Origin: a virus
Virus record (IMG/VR): IMGVR_UViG_3300025881_000006
Location: 1 to 64,000 of that record
Direction: 5' to 3' (one strand)
DNA: 64,000 nucleotides
Shown here: piece after piece, positions 16,724-25,122 of the stretch
Numbering within the stretch: position 1 is the stretch's first letter
Layout: each line of letters starts with the position of its first letter
The notes under the pieces: model-generated
Told to the model about the DNA's origin: nothing
What the model saw: only the letters and a program-made list of their open reading frames with translations
Databases searched by the model: none
Translations under genes and position numbers: made by a program

Positions 16724-18020
16724 TATAATAGTCCATGAAGCTGGTGCGCTGTACGACTAGGTAATTAACACCGTCATACGTCGACACAATGAAGTCCACG
16801 CCATCGCGTTTTAATCTGGAAAAGTCAGCATCCAATTGAGAGAACTCATTAGCGTTCTCTGCTTCTAGGAGCTGGCGATGCATTAGTATCATCCAGTTTT
16901 GCGTGAATGGGGAGACCTTATTAAAGTCTAACGAAGTGGTATCTACTAACATGTAGTCAGGGAAACGTTCACTGAAGTCCACTATACCGTCAACATTACC
17001 CTCACCACCAATTGCAGTCATCGCTAAACTCTTATAGATGTTAGCAGTGAATTCAAGGTGACTATCGATATGTGCTTGGTCATAGTTCTGTAATGCAGGC
17101 GCAGATAAATCTAACATTTCCTTTACATTAACAGAAGGACTATAAATACCGGGCTGTGAACTATTGGTCGGAATACTTTCACGATGCCACATAGGAACTA
17201 AGATAAACTCAGTTGGTCTAAATAGCTTAGGGTGAACATCAAACCATTCCACTTCAGTAAAGTCGCTGTTAGCAAGTATATACTCACGCAAGGCTCTATT
17301 GATAGAATCAGGGTTATTACCTGCCACACCGTACAATACTACTAACCAAGTAAGGTCTTTAATAGTAGTACCTTGTTTATCATACCACTGAACCGTTACT
17401 GGCTGTAATGAGGTATACGGAGAGTTAGCAGATATCTGATTGGCAATCCCAATCTGACGTTTAGTATCTTCTACTAAAAGATTAGAGATTTCACTGTAAG
17501 GGCGATGTAAATCATTCAACGTTTCTACTGGAGAAATGGGGATGATAGTAAACTCATCAAACTGATGACGGAATGCACCATCGGCAAACCAAATACGTAC
17601 TTCGGTACCATTCACAGTCCAAGTAACATAAGAAGGATAGAAGTGACCTTGAACACTACTTACCATAGCACCGGTTATCATAGTAGCAGCTACATCAGGA
17701 CGTTCTGCTCTAACGATGTTATTAAATACTTCTACGTTAATTGTAAATCTGCCCGCCTTAGCTCCGCTATTTATGTAGCTAGCAAACTCTAAAACCTCTT
17801 CCCCTAGTACGTCAGGCTTAGTCAACGTATAGTTAGAACCATCACTATTCTTAGTGCTGAATAGATGAAGACGAATGCCAGAAACGGAATCAGATATATA
17901 CTGACGGTTATCTGGACGGTAGTTAGCGCTGGTAGCTGAGAGTTCACCCACTGCCGAGGTAGTGGTTACTGAGTTGTCTACCAGGTCACTGATGGTGATA
18001 AACCCTTTAAGGTGTTTCAT
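16698..18020 (-). CDS. Probable virion structural protein, unknown
   Basis: A 440-residue protein. The ATG at 18020 is chosen because AGGAG lies 9 bases upstream; a TTG at 18026 would be only 3 bases from it. It is beta-rich with aromatic motifs ('PSYVTWTVNGTEVRIWFADG', 'FILVPMWHRESIPTN'), no membrane segment or enzyme motif. It is divergent from the spanin genes and coupled to 16085-16723. By composition and orientation I infer a tail or baseplate component. Confidence 0.6.
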   Translation of the reverse strand: MKHLKGFITISDLVDNSVTTTSAVGELSATSANYRPDNRQYISDSVSGIRLHLFSTKNSDGSNYTLTKPDVLGEEVLEFASYINSGAKAGRFTINVEVFNNIVRAERPDVAATMITGAMVSSVQGHFYPSYVTWTVNGTEVRIWFADGAFRHQFDEFTIIPISPVETLNDLHRPYSEISNLLVEDTKRQIGIANQISANSPYTSLQPVTVQWYDKQGTTIKDLTWLVVLYGVAGNNPDSINRALREYILANSDFTEVEWFDVHPKLFRPTEFILVPMWHRESIPTNSSQPGIYSPSVNVKEMLDLSAPALQNYDQAHIDSHLEFTANIYKSLAMTAIGGEGNVDGIVDFSERFPDYMLVDTTSLDFNKVSPFTQNWMILMHRQLLEAENANEFSQLDADFSRLKRDGVDFIVSTYDGVNYLVVQRTSFMDYYNDSSYSTD

Positions 18021-18105
18021 GAACAATGGCTCCTTTAAGCGTACCGTCTATTAGGGACACTACGTTAGTAAAATTAATACTTTTAGTTATAGGGAGGATA
18101 AATAA

Positions 18106-18645
18106 ATGTTTATTGCAGTATTGAAAGCACTACCACAGTTTTTACCCTTTCTACTCACATTATTAAGGGGCGATAAGGCCCCAATGTCAGGACAAACCTC
18201 TACCTTTGGTAAACGATTATCTAATATGGTGATGATAGGATTGGCTATTGGTACGGTAATACTGTACTTAGACTACACTAAAGAAGTAGAGACATCCTCT
18301 AGTTTAACTAAGGAAGTAGCCAAGCTTAAAAAGGAAGGTGTAGAAAGTCCTGAGGGTAAAAAGAAACTGCGGGACTTGCAAGAGAAGGTAACTAATCTTG
18401 AAATAAAACTATCGGCATTAGAGAGGGATAGGGCTAATTTAATAACAGAAAACGATGACCTTGCTGCGCAAATAAACAAGTTAAAGGTAGAGTTGGAAGC
18501 TGCACAAAGAGACTTACATAATTGCAAGACAATAGGTAATAGTTGTACCACTGATACGGTACCAAAACCAGAGACTGACAATCAAAGTATGGCTGACCTT
18601 ATTAAGCAGCTAGATAAGATTGGAAAGGATAAAGACAATGATTAG
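18106..18645 (+). CDS. i-spanin-like protein (Rz type)
   Basis: A 179-residue protein with GGGAGGA before the ATG. The N-terminus has two hydrophobic stretches (residues about 1-20 and 40-60, 'MVMIGLAIGTVILYLDY'), followed by a long periplasmic coiled coil (about 65-140, 'LQEKVTNLEIKLSALERDRANLITEND'). This is the architecture of inner-membrane spanins, which with an outer-membrane lipoprotein fuse the two membranes during lysis. It overlaps the lipoprotein gene by 8 bp, as is usual for Rz/Rz1 pairs. The extra first hydrophobic stretch is unusual. No endolysin is adjacent. Confidence 0.7.
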   Translation: MFIAVLKALPQFLPFLLTLLRGDKAPMSGQTSTFGKRLSNMVMIGLAIGTVILYLDYTKEVETSSSLTKEVAKLKKEGVESPEGKKKLRDLQEKVTNLEIKLSALERDRANLITENDDLAAQINKLKVELEAAQRDLHNCKTIGNSCTTDTVPKPETDNQSMADLIKQLDKIGKDKDND

Positions 18646-19186
18646 ATTTATCACATTTACAATCATTCTGATAGTATCGGGATGCGCATCACTTAAACCT
18701 CAACCCGTAGAGGTAAAGGCAACAGTAGTGGAAGTTAACCCTGAGGTTGAGATACCTGCAAGAGTAAACTTTAAGTTAATCAAGACCACACCGCCTAACC
18801 CATTGGTACCACCACCGATATATAGCGATTATGTAAGCGATAGCATTACTACCTATTACCCAGACCCTAAGCAGGCCTATCTTAACGACATGGTAAAATA
18901 TAACCAATACGTTAGAACCTACATAGCGGATTTGAGTACTACGTATAATATCGACAGTGAGGATTATAAACAACTGGTTGCCTGTAGTGAGGGTAGAGAG
19001 TTTCCTACGCTTGACATAGACCCTATACCTACCTCGCCTGACCTATCGTCTTACGATAAGCCTGAGGACGCCTACGGGGCATTTGTAAAGTACGCACAGG
19101 GACTTTACGACTACGCCACTAAGGTTAGTAGTGCATTTAACGATAGTATTGTTAAATTTAATAGCGAATGCCAACCTAAAGGATAA
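18638..19186 (+). CDS. o-spanin-like outer-membrane lipoprotein (Rz1 type)
   Basis: A 182-residue protein. The ATG at 18638 follows GGAAAGGA; a TTG at 18620 lacks this support. The signal peptide 'MIRFITFTIILIVSGCAS' has a good lipobox (V-S-G-C), with cleavage before Cys16. The mature part is Pro-rich near the N-terminus ('KTTPPNPLVPPPIYSDY'), as in o-spanins. At about 167 mature residues it is longer than most Rz1 proteins. It overlaps the i-spanin gene by 8 bp, which is the main support for the call. The stop lies inside the stem of the terminator at 19179-19204. Confidence 0.7.
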   Translation: MIRFITFTIILIVSGCASLKPQPVEVKATVVEVNPEVEIPARVNFKLIKTTPPNPLVPPPIYSDYVSDSITTYYPDPKQAYLNDMVKYNQYVRTYIADLSTTYNIDSEDYKQLVACSEGREFPTLDIDPIPTSPDLSSYDKPEDAYGAFVKYAQGLYDYATKVSSAFNDSIVKFNSECQPKG

Positions 19187-19204
19187 GGGGTTTCCCTTAT
19201 CCTT
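19179..19204 (+). terminator. Strong hairpin ending the spanin unit
   Basis: AAGGATAAGGG/CCCTTATCCTT, 11-bp perfect stem with a GTTT loop; contains the stop codon of the o-spanin gene. TATGC is absent here. Confidence 0.7.
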
Positions 19205-19228
19205 GTTTGTACGTAATTACATAGCCAA

Positions 19229-19236
19229 CATATTAC
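19229..19236 (+). promoter_or_regulatory. Promoter-like CATATTAC upstream of 19267
   Basis: CATATTACATG lies 30 bp before the RNase H ATG, following the spanin terminator. The same 11 bases are at 40473. Low certainty. Confidence 0.35.
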
Positions 19237-19266
19237 ATGTTAATAAGTCTATAATTGGAACTCCTC

Positions 19267-20655
19267 ATGACCCAAGAGAATAAAGCCCCTTTAAAAGAAG
19301 AAAACGTTATACCCGAAAGTATTAAAGCAACGTTCTATACGGATGGTGGCTGTCGTCCATCTAGTCGCGGTTACGGCGGTTGGGGCTACCATGGTCAGAT
19401 AGGCGATGATGCATATGACGGCTGGGGATACATTGAAGGTGAAACTACTAACAATGCAGCTGAAGTGATTGCAGCAAATAAAGCAGTTAACCTAGCCCGT
19501 GAAAAAGGTGTAGATGAACTTACCATTTACTCCGACTCCAAGTACATGCTTGAAGGAATTCAATATAACCATGTTAAGTGGAATAGAAATAATTGGAAAC
19601 GTCATGACGGTAGCGATGTGCCTAATGCTGTACATTGGAAAACCTTTATAGACGATGTCGATAGCTATAAGCAAGATGCTAATGTTAACTGGGAATGGAT
19701 TAAAGGTCACAGTGGTAACATCGGTAATGAACATGCCGATAGAAATGCAACTAAAGGTGTAATGTTATCAACCAATGGTCACGCACAGTCATTTAGTGAA
19801 GCGGTACCTATCAAGAAACATGGGAAAGTGAAAGCATCTAACTACAATAGAATGTTCTCACATAAGCACTGGTACTTCAATACCCGTACAGGTGCCCTAC
19901 TGTCTAGCCAAGGCCACACTATCTATCATTGTGGTAACCATGAGATAATTGGTAAGCCTGAGTCTGAGGCAGCACACAGTGTGTTGTTCTTAAAAGAACC
20001 GGATGAACATCTTGAGAAAGTACGTGACTTTCAAGATAACCTCATGGGTAAGGATGAACAATTACTCTTTACTGCTAAGACCGACGCTATCTTCAGTGCT
20101 AAGGTTTACCATGAATTGAGTGAGAATGGTACCATCCATATGTCTAAACGTTTCGGCCATCGTGACTTAGAGACAGTGGATAAAACTAACATCACACAAG
20201 AAGTTAATCCTCCCCGTTTAGCGTTTAACTTAATGTCTATGTTATCCACAATGGAACGTAGATTAGAGAAAGTTATTGCCAATGACTTGGATGAAGATTG
20301 GCGTCTGACCGATATCACCGATTTATTATATGACGAAGTGACTAAAGGGAAGGGTAAGCAAGAGAAAGTTGTTTACGAACTTAAACCTACACTTGACCCA
20401 GCTGTTCGTGTATTGGAACTAGAAGTAGATTATCGTAACGTTAAAGGTAAGACTGAAAAGAAAGACATTAAGTTAACCTTCGGTATAGATATCCCCACTC
20501 GCAATGCGTTAGCTGCTTTAAAGAAGGTGAAGCCTACGGTTTCAATACTAACGTGGAGTGAATCAGATTATGGGTTCAGACATGCGATTATAATTAAGGC
20601 AGATGAAGATGTAGGTATCTGGTCCTCGGGTCACGCCAACTTACGCGTTCTTTAA
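19267..20655 (+). CDS. RNase HI domain fused to a large unknown C-terminal domain
   Basis: A 462-residue protein from ATG 19267 (an upstream TTG at 19255 is less likely). Residues 20-165 are a complete RNase HI fold: D26 in 'FYTDGG', E66 in 'NNAAE', D90 in 'IYSDSKY', and 'GHSGNIGNEHAD' at 147-158 with H148 and D158. All four catalytic carboxylates are present, so it should cut RNA in RNA-DNA hybrids, for example primers or R-loops. Residues about 170-462 have no recognised domain; they contain acidic and basic helices ('VTKGKGKQEKVVYEL'). Bacterial RNase HI is about 155 residues, so this is a fusion. A promoter-like CATATTAC lies at 19229-19236. Confidence 0.85.
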   Translation: MTQENKAPLKEENVIPESIKATFYTDGGCRPSSRGYGGWGYHGQIGDDAYDGWGYIEGETTNNAAEVIAANKAVNLAREKGVDELTIYSDSKYMLEGIQYNHVKWNRNNWKRHDGSDVPNAVHWKTFIDDVDSYKQDANVNWEWIKGHSGNIGNEHADRNATKGVMLSTNGHAQSFSEAVPIKKHGKVKASNYNRMFSHKHWYFNTRTGALLSSQGHTIYHCGNHEIIGKPESEAAHSVLFLKEPDEHLEKVRDFQDNLMGKDEQLLFTAKTDAIFSAKVYHELSENGTIHMSKRFGHRDLETVDKTNITQEVNPPRLAFNLMSMLSTMERRLEKVIANDLDEDWRLTDITDLLYDEVTKGKGKQEKVVYELKPTLDPAVRVLELEVDYRNVKGKTEKKDIKLTFGIDIPTRNALAALKKVKPTVSILTWSESDYGFRHAIIIKADEDVGIWSSGHANLRVL

Positions 20656-20664
20656 GGAGAAACT

Positions 20665-21099
20665 ATGTCATGGCATAAGAAACTTTTACAGTACTTAGTA
20701 AGTATACTAATGCCTGAACGGATGAAGAGGTTGTTTTACATCACTACGTTGTTTAACTACCTCATCATTAAATGCGGATGTAGGGTTAACTACAATAGAC
20801 TTTATATACTTTGTACTGACCTTACGCCCTCCAGCGATACGTTCTCACTCCCCGCGTTATTTTGGGATAAGGTCTGGGGCAATAGTGCACTTGCTGAACT
20901 TACTAAAGAGGATATTCTAGGTAATAACTTTACATTAGATGATGTTGATATATCTACGCCCGATTGGATACGTTATGCTCCGAACACCGATTACATGAAG
21001 AACGATACACTTATGGTTTTTAAAGTAGTCCTAATGGAATATAACGATGTTAATAATCATCAGAATAAACTCAATAAGCATAATGTAGTGGTAGGTTAA
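20665..21099 (+). CDS. Unknown protein between RNase H and recombinase genes
   Basis: A 144-residue protein, ATG after AAGGAG, 9 bp behind the RNase H gene. The N-terminus is basic and hydrophobic ('KKLLQYLVSILMPERMKRLFYI'), possibly an amphipathic or membrane-associating helix. No family was recognised. The stop codon TAA lies in the loop of the terminator hairpin 21079-21118. Confidence 0.55.
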   Translation: MSWHKKLLQYLVSILMPERMKRLFYITTLFNYLIIKCGCRVNYNRLYILCTDLTPSSDTFSLPALFWDKVWGNSALAELTKEDILGNNFTLDDVDISTPDWIRYAPNTDYMKNDTLMVFKVVLMEYNDVNNHQNKLNKHNVVVG

Positions 21100-21118
21100 C
21101 ACCTACCACTTATGCCGT
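21079..21118 (+). terminator. GCATA-hairpin-TATGCCGT terminator module
   Basis: GCATA (21079-21083), perfect stem AGTGGTAGGT/ACCTACCACT (21087-21110) and TATGCCGT (21111-21118). The stop TAA is in the loop. Confidence 0.75.
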
Positions 21119-21191
21119 CAACGGTAAGTAATTACGCTAACTAGCTATCATTTGACTAACAATAATTTAACCATTTATCAAGGATTTCCCC

Positions 21192-22610
21192 ATGAGTAAC
21201 GCAACAGACTTCTTTACTAAAGTGGCTAAAATAAGACCTGCCTTAAATATAGGCTGCTTATTTGATATCCCCACAGGTGCGTACCATACAGGTAAGCATG
21301 GAGAATCTATACTGTCTGGTGGTTTAGCTCACTTTACAGGTGTAGGTGGTAAAGGTAATACGTACAAGACCACGGTGATGCATTTCTTCAATCTCAGTGC
21401 TATGAACCGATACGGTGACCCACAAGACCTAATGGGTAACCCTAGCCCGTATTTAATATACGACTCTGAAAACTCAATGAACCCTACCCGAGTAGAACAC
21501 TTAGCAGACCAATATGACTTTCTAGCAGGATTGGGATTAGACGAACTAAATCGTGTTATCATTACAGATACGACTATGTCAGGTAATAGTTACTTTGACA
21601 TGCTTAAGAAGTACGGTAAGGACAAGATTGGTGGGAAGGGTGTTTATATTACTACCCCGTTCTTAAATGACAAGGGTGAGAACATCAAAATCATTACCCC
21701 TACCTTTGTAGGTATTGATTCTTTATCCATGATGCCTATTGATTCAGTCGATGCTATTTACGATAAGCACGGTATTGGTGAGTCTGGATTAAACGTAGAG
21801 GCTATGAAGACCGCAGCAGCTAAATCACAAATGATGATGCAGATGCCTAAGGTCACCTCAGCTAACGGTCTGTACGTAACAGCAACGGCTCATTTAGGTA
21901 ATGAGATAGTAATGGACCAATACGCTCCTTCTAAGAAGCAGTTGACGTTCTTAAAGCAGGATACGAAGTTTAAACGTGTACCTGAGAACTACTCATTCCT
22001 AACTAATATTCTTTGGTGCTGTCTATCTGCCAATGTATTACAAAACAAATCTGATAAGACACCTTTATATCCAAAAGATGGTGGCGATAGAATGATAGGT
22101 GATGTTGACTTACAACTTATCACCATTCAAGCATTGCGTTCTAAAGGTGGTGCAACTGGATTGCCATTTGAACTAGTGGCATCACAGCGAGATGGTTTAC
22201 TAGTAGGATTGTCTGAATTTCATTATATCAAAACCCGTAAGTATGGTATCAATGGTAATGATAGAAGTTATGCTCTAGACCTATATCCAGACGTTGCATT
22301 ATCCCGTACTAGTGTTCGTGGTATCATCGATGCAGATGCTAAGTTAAGACGTGCGCTAGAGATTACCTCTGAGTTATGTCAGATTAGTACCCTGTGGAAA
22401 GGCTACGATGATATCATGTGTACACCTGAGACTCTTTATAAAGACATTAAAGCCTTAGGTGGTGATTGGGATATGATACTATCTGAAACACGCGGGTATT
22501 GGCAACCAACTGAAATTGAAAAGAAGAACCCATTAAAGTTCTTATCAACTATGGACTTACTTAACTGGCGCGCTGGTAAGTATACGCCATACTGGCTTAA
22601 GAAGAAGTAA
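21192..22610 (+). CDS. RecA/UvsX-like recombinase ATPase
   Basis: A 472-residue protein. A P-loop-like segment at residues 50-60 (G-V-G-G-K-G-N-T-Y-K-T), a 'YLIYDSENSMN' strand at 87-97 equivalent to the RecA 'DAEHALD' segment, and a Walker B-like 'FVGIDSLSMM' at 172-181 occur in the RecA order; 'LYVTATAHLG' near 215-225 fits the RecA L2 region. The P-loop is degenerate, as in T4 UvsX. It is longer than RecA (about 350) and UvsX (about 390), with an extra about 100 C-terminal residues. Role: strand exchange in recombination-dependent replication and repair. From memory, the position relative to the RNAP beta-C gene resembles phiKZ gp152. Confidence 0.7.
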   Translation: MSNATDFFTKVAKIRPALNIGCLFDIPTGAYHTGKHGESILSGGLAHFTGVGGKGNTYKTTVMHFFNLSAMNRYGDPQDLMGNPSPYLIYDSENSMNPTRVEHLADQYDFLAGLGLDELNRVIITDTTMSGNSYFDMLKKYGKDKIGGKGVYITTPFLNDKGENIKIITPTFVGIDSLSMMPIDSVDAIYDKHGIGESGLNVEAMKTAAAKSQMMMQMPKVTSANGLYVTATAHLGNEIVMDQYAPSKKQLTFLKQDTKFKRVPENYSFLTNILWCCLSANVLQNKSDKTPLYPKDGGDRMIGDVDLQLITIQALRSKGGATGLPFELVASQRDGLLVGLSEFHYIKTRKYGINGNDRSYALDLYPDVALSRTSVRGIIDADAKLRRALEITSELCQISTLWKGYDDIMCTPETLYKDIKALGGDWDMILSETRGYWQPTEIEKKNPLKFLSTMDLLNWRAGKYTPYWLKKK

Positions 22611-22611
22611 T

Positions 22612-23049
22612 ATGGGTAGAGATTACTTTAGATTTGTAATAGGTGGAGGTAGAAACTTTCTTAACTACAAATTACTTTGTGATGTATTAGACGATGCTAT
22701 CAAAAAGCTGTATCGTGAAAGACCACAGGGGTATCATACTGAGATTATTATAGTGTCAGGCGGTGCCCGTGGTACTGATACGTTGGCAAAGATGTATGCC
22801 GAAGAGCGAGGGTATGCATTTAAGTTACACAAAGCCCTTTGGGACCGACAAGGTAAAAAGGCAGGTGTACTTCGTAATTTGGAAATGGTTAAAGACGGAG
22901 ACTTTGCTTATTTCTTCTGGGACGGTAGAAGTCCGGGTACTAAGCACGCTATTGAATGTGCTAAGAAACATTTAACTGATGAATACGAACTAAATGGTGA
23001 GACTGTAAAGGTCCGACGCTATAGAGTCGTGTTGTACGACAACGAATAG
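22612..23049 (+). CDS. DUF2493/YspA-like SLOG-family protein
   Basis: A 145-residue protein starting 1 bp after the recombinase stop. It matches the DUF2493 (YspA-type, SLOG superfamily) layout: 'VIGGGRNF' at 9-16, 'IIVSGGARGTDTLA' at 46-59, 'RNLEMV' at 88-93 and 'FFWDGRSPGTKHAIECAKK' at 101-119. SLOG domains have a Rossmann-like fold that binds nucleotide-derived ligands; some act in DNA uptake (DprA) or in defence signalling. The true substrate of DUF2493 proteins is not known to me. Close coupling to the recombinase suggests a nucleotide- or DNA-related role, but that is inference. Confidence 0.8.
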   Translation: MGRDYFRFVIGGGRNFLNYKLLCDVLDDAIKKLYRERPQGYHTEIIIVSGGARGTDTLAKMYAEERGYAFKLHKALWDRQGKKAGVLRNLEMVKDGDFAYFFWDGRSPGTKHAIECAKKHLTDEYELNGETVKVRRYRVVLYDNE

Positions 23050-23057
23050 GAATAATC

Positions 23058-23366
23058 ATGACCACTTCATTGATTGATGCAGTACACGGTATCATTCACA
23101 AAAACAACCCTGTTATTGCAACAACCTTTATTACTATATTTCTAGCCCCACAGGGCGATGTGGATGCACAACACAAAGCCCTTAATGATTTCTGGAGACT
23201 GCACATTGGAATGCAGGATGTAGATAGCATTGAAATACGTGGATACCTAGCCGATGACATATCGGTAAATGATTGGATATTTTACTTTGAAGATAAAGTA
23301 CTACCATTCATCTTACATCACAACGTCCTTAACAATGAGATATATGAAAAGGCTGCCCCTTGGTAG
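23058..23366 (+). CDS. Small unknown protein
   Basis: A 102-residue acidic, mainly helical protein with AGGA before the ATG, 8 bp behind the SLOG gene. It has many aromatic residues ('VNDWIFYFEDKVLPFILHH') but no membrane segment long enough to be convincing. Unknown function; co-transcribed with the recombinase and SLOG genes by spacing. Confidence 0.55.
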   Translation: MTTSLIDAVHGIIHKNNPVIATTFITIFLAPQGDVDAQHKALNDFWRLHIGMQDVDSIEIRGYLADDISVNDWIFYFEDKVLPFILHHNVLNNEIYEKAAPW

Positions 23367-23387
23367 TAGTGGCGGTCAGTTTTTGAA

Positions 23388-23400
23388 ACCTACATTATTG
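23388..23400 (+). promoter_or_regulatory. Promoter-like motif upstream of 23439
   Basis: ACCTACATTATTG lies 38 bp before the ATG at 23439 in a short non-coding gap. It matches the ACCTACATTA motif found upstream of several other units in this window. Promoter role is inferred from recurrence and position. Confidence 0.45.
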
Positions 23401-23438
23401 TAACGAATATACTAATACTCTAATAAGGGGATACGAAA

Positions 23439-23912
23439 ATGGCCCACAGTACAATATGTCATTTCCTAAAGATACGTCAAGTAGCATTGAATATAATTTA
23501 CAAAACTGATTTAATAACGTCAGAAGTAAGAGAGTGGGCTCGTTACGAAGTATCCGCTAGGATATTAGAGACGATATTAGAGAACGAACATCGTCTAATA
23601 AACGGTGCAGTTGAGGTTGGCACTTCATGTGCAAGTGATGTATTGACACATTACCATAACCTTAAAACTAATCGTGGCGTACCCATGTTCTCACCTAGTG
23701 CTAACACACACACTAACATTACTGTATATCGCTTAATGGGTATATGGATAGATTTAGGTTATTGTGAAGATGTAGTTACACTAAAACAATTGGTAAAGGA
23801 TAAGTTGTTAAATCGTACTACTACTAAGCAGATGGGTGTGGTGAGTGAATTGAAATACCCATACGTGATGGTACCTTACGTAGTAGATGTATTTCTAACC
23901 CCATCGGTATGA
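23439..23912 (+). CDS. Unknown protein
   Basis: A 157-residue protein, start supported by GGGG 8 bases upstream. Mostly helical with a Ser/Thr/His-rich middle ('SANTHTNITVYRLMGIW'). No recognised family. It lies between the promoter-like motif at 23388 and the RNAP beta C-terminal fragment gene 25 bp downstream, so the two may be co-expressed. Confidence 0.55.
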   Translation: MAHSTICHFLKIRQVALNIIYKTDLITSEVREWARYEVSARILETILENEHRLINGAVEVGTSCASDVLTHYHNLKTNRGVPMFSPSANTHTNITVYRLMGIWIDLGYCEDVVTLKQLVKDKLLNRTTTKQMGVVSELKYPYVMVPYVVDVFLTPSV

Positions 23913-23937
23913 AATAGTTTAAACGTAAGGAATTGAC

Positions 23938-24606
23938 ATGGCTGGTAATCGTAAAGCAGCAGAGGCATTTATACTTAAGTATATCGCTAAGATATTGCCC
24001 GGTAGTGAGAACGTAGCTTATTACAAAGAAAAGTTTGCCAATATGACCGATAAACAGTTTGACGTCATGATGGAAAGTATTGAAACAGATGACTTTGTAT
24101 TACCACTAATCGCTCCTAATCTAGATAAGAATAAACTTGATACTTCCCGCAACATTCAAATTGCTGAAGAATTAGGACATTCCTTCTTTGAAAGACTTAA
24201 GTTAACAGATGACGCTAGTGGTGTAACCTATCTAACACCTCTACCTTACATGATAGTTGACTTACCTATACGTCGTCAAGTACAAACGTTATCTAAGAAG
24301 ATGGCAGTGCCTGAGAATAATAACGTACGGGATGAGTTAACAGACCAAGCAACTGGTCCGTCTAAAGGTAGTGGTTTATCATTCCCTGAAACTCAAGTGT
24401 TAGTAGCATTGGGTATGGATGACGTTATTGAAGAATTGATTAAAGTGCGTGGAGGAGACGAAGCGGCGTTTAACAAGATGAATAACGATATCATTCAAAA
24501 TGGGGAATCTTCATTAGCAGATATTCGTCTACTTGGCTCACGGGCTAAAGCAACGGATACGTTAAGTGCTATTCTTAAGGGGATGCATTTAGATAACAAT
24601 TTATAA
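23938..24606 (+). CDS. RNA polymerase beta subunit C-terminal fragment (virion RNAP type)
   Basis: A 222-residue protein. Residues 137-200 align in order with the conserved C-terminus of bacterial RpoB: 'ATGPSKGSGLSFPETQVLV' parallels the RpoB ARSTGP...GGQRFGEMEVWAL region, 'LGMDDVIEELIKVRGGD' parallels 'YGAAYTLQEMLTVKSDD', and 'LADIRLLG' parallels the final 'LLKEIRSLG'. This part of beta forms the switch/clamp contacts with beta'. The large beta gene at 46980-50975 stops before this region, so the two proteins probably complete one subunit. From memory, phiKZ gp149 is a comparable separate fragment of the virion RNAP near gp152. I call this from motif order, not an alignment score. Confidence 0.65.
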   Translation: MAGNRKAAEAFILKYIAKILPGSENVAYYKEKFANMTDKQFDVMMESIETDDFVLPLIAPNLDKNKLDTSRNIQIAEELGHSFFERLKLTDDASGVTYLTPLPYMIVDLPIRRQVQTLSKKMAVPENNNVRDELTDQATGPSKGSGLSFPETQVLVALGMDDVIEELIKVRGGDEAAFNKMNNDIIQNGESSLADIRLLGSRAKATDTLSAILKGMHLDNNL

Positions 24607-24621
24607 TTAAGGTGGGGTAAG

Positions 24622-25122
24622 ATGGAATCAAAAGTACCTGATGTAGACGACAGTAGTATCGTATCAGAACAACTTGCTATGGTAGAACGTATTATAGCTC
24701 GTAGGTTAACCGACCCAGACCCTAAACGTAAAGAGTCAGCACTGTCAGTTATACGCTATATGACATACAGTGTTAGAATGTCCATGTTACCCCATGGTAA
24801 TGGGATAGGTAACTTATGGAAATGGATTCGTAAGTTTGAAGATAACACTGAGTTTGTATTAGACTTCTTTACTGAATACAGATTCAGAGGACCTAAGTCT
24901 GATGACCAATTTAAACGTTTAGTGTCACAACTTGCCACTAGCTTAACTGATATCAATAGTGGTGAAAAGGGAGCGGTGGATGCTACCATTACTGACCGTA
25001 TGGATAGTCAAAGTGCGGTTAAAGATAAACTACTGGCTAATCCTTGGATAGTACCTTTGATACTTATTACTTACAGTGATATGTTGATGGAGTTACTGAA
25101 CGTGGCGAAGGATACTAAGTAA
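24622..25122 (+). CDS. Unknown helical protein
   Basis: A 166-residue protein, GGTGGGG before the ATG, 15 bp behind the RNAP fragment gene. Predicted almost all-helical ('VRMSMLPHGNGIGNLWKWIRKFED', 'WIVPLILITYSDMLMELL'). It shares one base with the next gene (TAATG at 25120-25124), implying coupling. No family recognised; conserved position beside an RNAP subunit might point to a virion role. Confidence 0.6.
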   Translation: MESKVPDVDDSSIVSEQLAMVERIIARRLTDPDPKRKESALSVIRYMTYSVRMSMLPHGNGIGNLWKWIRKFEDNTEFVLDFFTEYRFRGPKSDDQFKRLVSQLATSLTDINSGEKGAVDATITDRMDSQSAVKDKLLANPWIVPLILITYSDMLMELLNVAKDTK

